From: Vermamoeba vermiformis
Taxonomy: Eukaryota > Tubulinea > Echinamoebida
Assembly (NCBI GenBank): GCA_045837725.1
Contig: JBEWZL010000087.1
Location: forward strand, 1 to 64,000
Direction: 5' to 3'
DNA length: 64,000 bases
The notes below the pieces were generated by a model that did not search any database, was not told where the DNA came from, and saw only the letters and a program-made list of their open reading frames with translations. This document shows, piece after piece, positions 61,761-64,000 of the stretch (positions are counted from its first letter, which is position 1; the number at the start of each line of letters is the position of its first letter). Position numbers and translations under genes: made by a program.

Positions 61761-64000
61761 ATGGAAGTAAGTTCGAGTAACTAATTTATGTCAATATACC
61801 CTAGTACAGCTTCTAATGTAGGATTTACTTGTACAGAAAGTCAAATCTCCTCGAGCGGAGCTAAAGAGAAATGACTCGAGTAAGAAATAATAATTTAAAT
61901 TAATTGCTGATGAAAAATACTGCCACCCAAAGATTTTGCGCGGATTTGTGCCGAAAATCTTTAATTTATTCCTTTATGCGGTAATATAATTGCTTGACGT
62001 TGTAATAAAACATATGTGGTATTTATTTTCGATTTTAAAAAGCTAATCTTTATTTGTAGGCAAAGAAAAGGATAAAGATAAGAAGTTGAACAAATCCAAA
62101 CCTCCAATGGTCATTACCGGCCCTACTGGTGTAGTACATCAAGGACATGTCGGATTTAATACTGATCAAGGTCGTTTTGAGGTAATTAACGTCATTTCAT
62201 CTCAGATCGCGCTTGGAAATTTCGTTTCGTTAATGTTTTACTCTCCAGTGGCACGGTCTTCCGGAGTCGTACCAACGATTGTTTACTAATTTGGATAAAA
62301 CCCTGCAAGCTATGGGCGTGAACGGTCTATCTCAAGCAGAAGCCAAATTGCTGCTCAAAGCCCTTCCTACTCTCGGTCCAAATCCTGCTACTGACATGCC
62401 ACTCAAATCTCCATCTAGTTTGAGTGCAGTAAGTATCGCAGTAATATATTAGGTTATATATTAGTACCTTTCAGCTGAAACAGGAATCGGATCTCGCAGA
62501 AGTTTTCTTGTTCTAACGATTACTTAATTAGGATAAGTTGACGAAAGCGAATAGCAGCAAAGATATCAATATTTCATCGCCAACAGCCGCAGCGAAAGTT
62601 TCCAAAGTCAATCAAGGCGTATTGAATCCGCATGTAGAAGGTGCGTTTTTCAATTACATTATTATTTTATAATGAATACTAAATATATTATTGTGTAGCG
62701 CTAAAAGAGATCGTTGGTCAACAAAAGAAGACTCTTGAAGAGCTCAGTCGATTTAAAAATGATTTAGTTGAAGAAAATAACGAACTTCAAAAGAAAATTG
62801 AAGAATTAAAATCGAAACAAGAGTCAGTATCGAAGTTAAAAGAGAGATTGAAGGCGCTTGAAAAATCAGAAAGCGTTAATTCGAAACTTGGCGAGCAAGA
62901 GCGTACTGAAATCGCTAAAATGAAGAAAAAAGTTGAAAAATACAAGAAGGCTCGTACGATGGTCAAAGACGAGAATGAAATGCTTAAACTACAATTAGGC
63001 GCATTTAGTCATATTCAACAATCTCTGGACGCTAAGCAGTCCCGTGCCACCATTCAAGTAAGAGTATTTTTTTTGAAAAGAAAAGATGAAACTGAACTAA
63101 TTGTATTAATACTTCGTTAGGTCGATGAAGTGTACATTAAATTAAAGAGCGAGATTGAAGTCCTTCAAATGAAGTATGAGAAAGAAATCGAGAAGCGACG
63201 TGTCATCGAGAAACAGAAGAAAGAGGCTGATGTCAAGATCGTCGAACTGAAGACAATGCAAGAACAGTCCAGTACGTATTACTGTGTTTTATAGTCAGTT
63301 TAAGTGCTTATCGAACTCGATTTTAGCTCAAGAAATCGCGGATCTGAAATCGAAGCACGAGAAATCTCGCAGTGAGGTAAAGAAACTCAAGTCGAGATTA
63401 AAAGCCCTTCAAAAAGAATTAGAAGAAGCTACTGCCAACACTGAGAACTCGTCAGATATGTATGCTTTCCGTTCCAATACTCATTTGAGTGAATTACTAA
63501 TCGTTCTCCATAGCGATGTTTCGACCCCTCGTCAAACTTCTAGCACTGACTTGACGAGCAGCACTTCAACGGAGTCTATCGAAGCTGATAAGGCCGTTAT
63601 AGCGCCACGAGCTCCTTCGATGGGAGTAGTTACACAACAACAACAACAACGTGCTTCTACCATGGTACTCGCACCTGCTCCGCCACCACCACCTCCCGGT
63701 CAACCGGACTCGCCAGGTAATAAGCCACGATGCGTCTAATCACACAAATATGCTAATAAGCGATATGTAGGTATCAAAAAGGTCGCTCCAAAAGCAGGAC
63801 TAAAGAAAGGACCAATGCCAGGTGGACCCAAAAAGTCACCTGTCACCCCGTTACCTTTGAACGGTGGCGCTGCAGATCCTCGTGGAGGCATTCTTGATGC
63901 TATTAAAAATCAAGAAGTCAGTCTCAAGCCTGTCGTAAGTAACGTATATCAATGTAATAATATGACTAACTGGTCGTAGGAGGACAAGCTGAAAGAGATA
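61761..64000 (+). CDS. CRIB, coiled-coil, polyproline and WH2 protein (3' end outside window)
   Basis: Exons: 61761-61766, 61837-61879, 62060-62181, 62249-62428, 62532-62640, 62699-63057, 63121-63271, 63327-63459, 63514-63716, 63771-63934, 63980 onward. After a basic start there is a CRIB/p21-binding motif: ITGPTGVVHQGHVGFNTDQG then GRFE, WHGLPESYQRLF. This is the Rac/Cdc42-GTP binding pattern. A long coiled coil follows (residues in exons 62699-63459, with heptads such as LKERLKALEKSESVNSKLGE), then polyproline (APAPPPPPPGQP, a likely profilin/SH3 site) and a WH2-like segment (GGILDAIKNQEVSLKPV), which binds actin. The overall plan is that of a Rho-GTPase-linked actin nucleation or bundling factor related to the WASP group. 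The C-terminal acidic region, if any, lies beyond the window. Confidence 0.78.

Overview
The window is nuclear DNA from a eukaryotic protist. Genes are dense and most are split by short introns (about 45-150 nt) with GTACG/GTAAG donors and YAG acceptors. The gene content points to a unicellular amoeboid eukaryote, most plausibly Amoebozoa: a MEF2-type MADS factor, MYRF-like autoproteolytic proteins, plant-style LRRs, PARG, CENP-I and a CRIB-WH2 actin regulator. This is inference from gene content; no rRNA or other taxonomic marker is present.

Layout. 1-6.1 kb: two tandem copies (minus) of an unrecognised multi-exon family, copy 1 running off the left edge. 6.4-11.8 kb: two MYRF-like/LRR membrane proteins (minus). 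12.3-13.6 kb: a dual-specificity phosphatase. 14.0-17.4 kb (plus): a gene with two modules of the unknown family in one reading frame. 17.5-21.5 kb (minus): a third MYRF-LRR gene and a short soluble paralogue. 22.3-33.1 kb: housekeeping and regulatory genes (NAD-epimerase, CENP-I, atypical Ras-like GTPase, PARG, a Rdx-family selenoprotein with in-frame TGA, an amino-methyltransferase-like gene). 33.4-39.3 kb: a small unknown gene, a degraded fifth copy of the unknown family and a duplicated 5' flank. 40.0-41.8 kb: an F-box protein. 42.0-52.3 kb: secreted or GPI-anchored proteins (two related ectoproteins, GMC oxidoreductase, beta-helix protein, cupredoxin) and a zinc-ribbon protein. 52.6-56.8 kb: a PPR protein and mitochondrial L30, head to head. 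58.0-61.3 kb: MEF2. 61.8-64.0 kb: a CRIB/coiled-coil/WH2 protein running off the right edge.

The most striking system is the tandem MYRF-LRR family. Each member has an N-terminal domain with a basic NLS-like end, then the peptidase S74/ICA self-cleavage domain with the Ser-x4-Lys dyad, a coiled-coil-like stretch, one membrane span and a C-terminal plant-type LRR ectodomain. My exon models for the three full genes (758, 754 and 739 aa) and the short one (241 aa) all close in frame. This looks like a one-polypeptide receptor/transcription factor released by self-cleavage. The autoprotease exons are almost identical between genes, while the sensor and N-terminal parts have diverged.

Several otherwise conserved genes carry single-base frame breaks. 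I treat these mainly as probable assembly indels, with recent pseudogenisation as the alternative.
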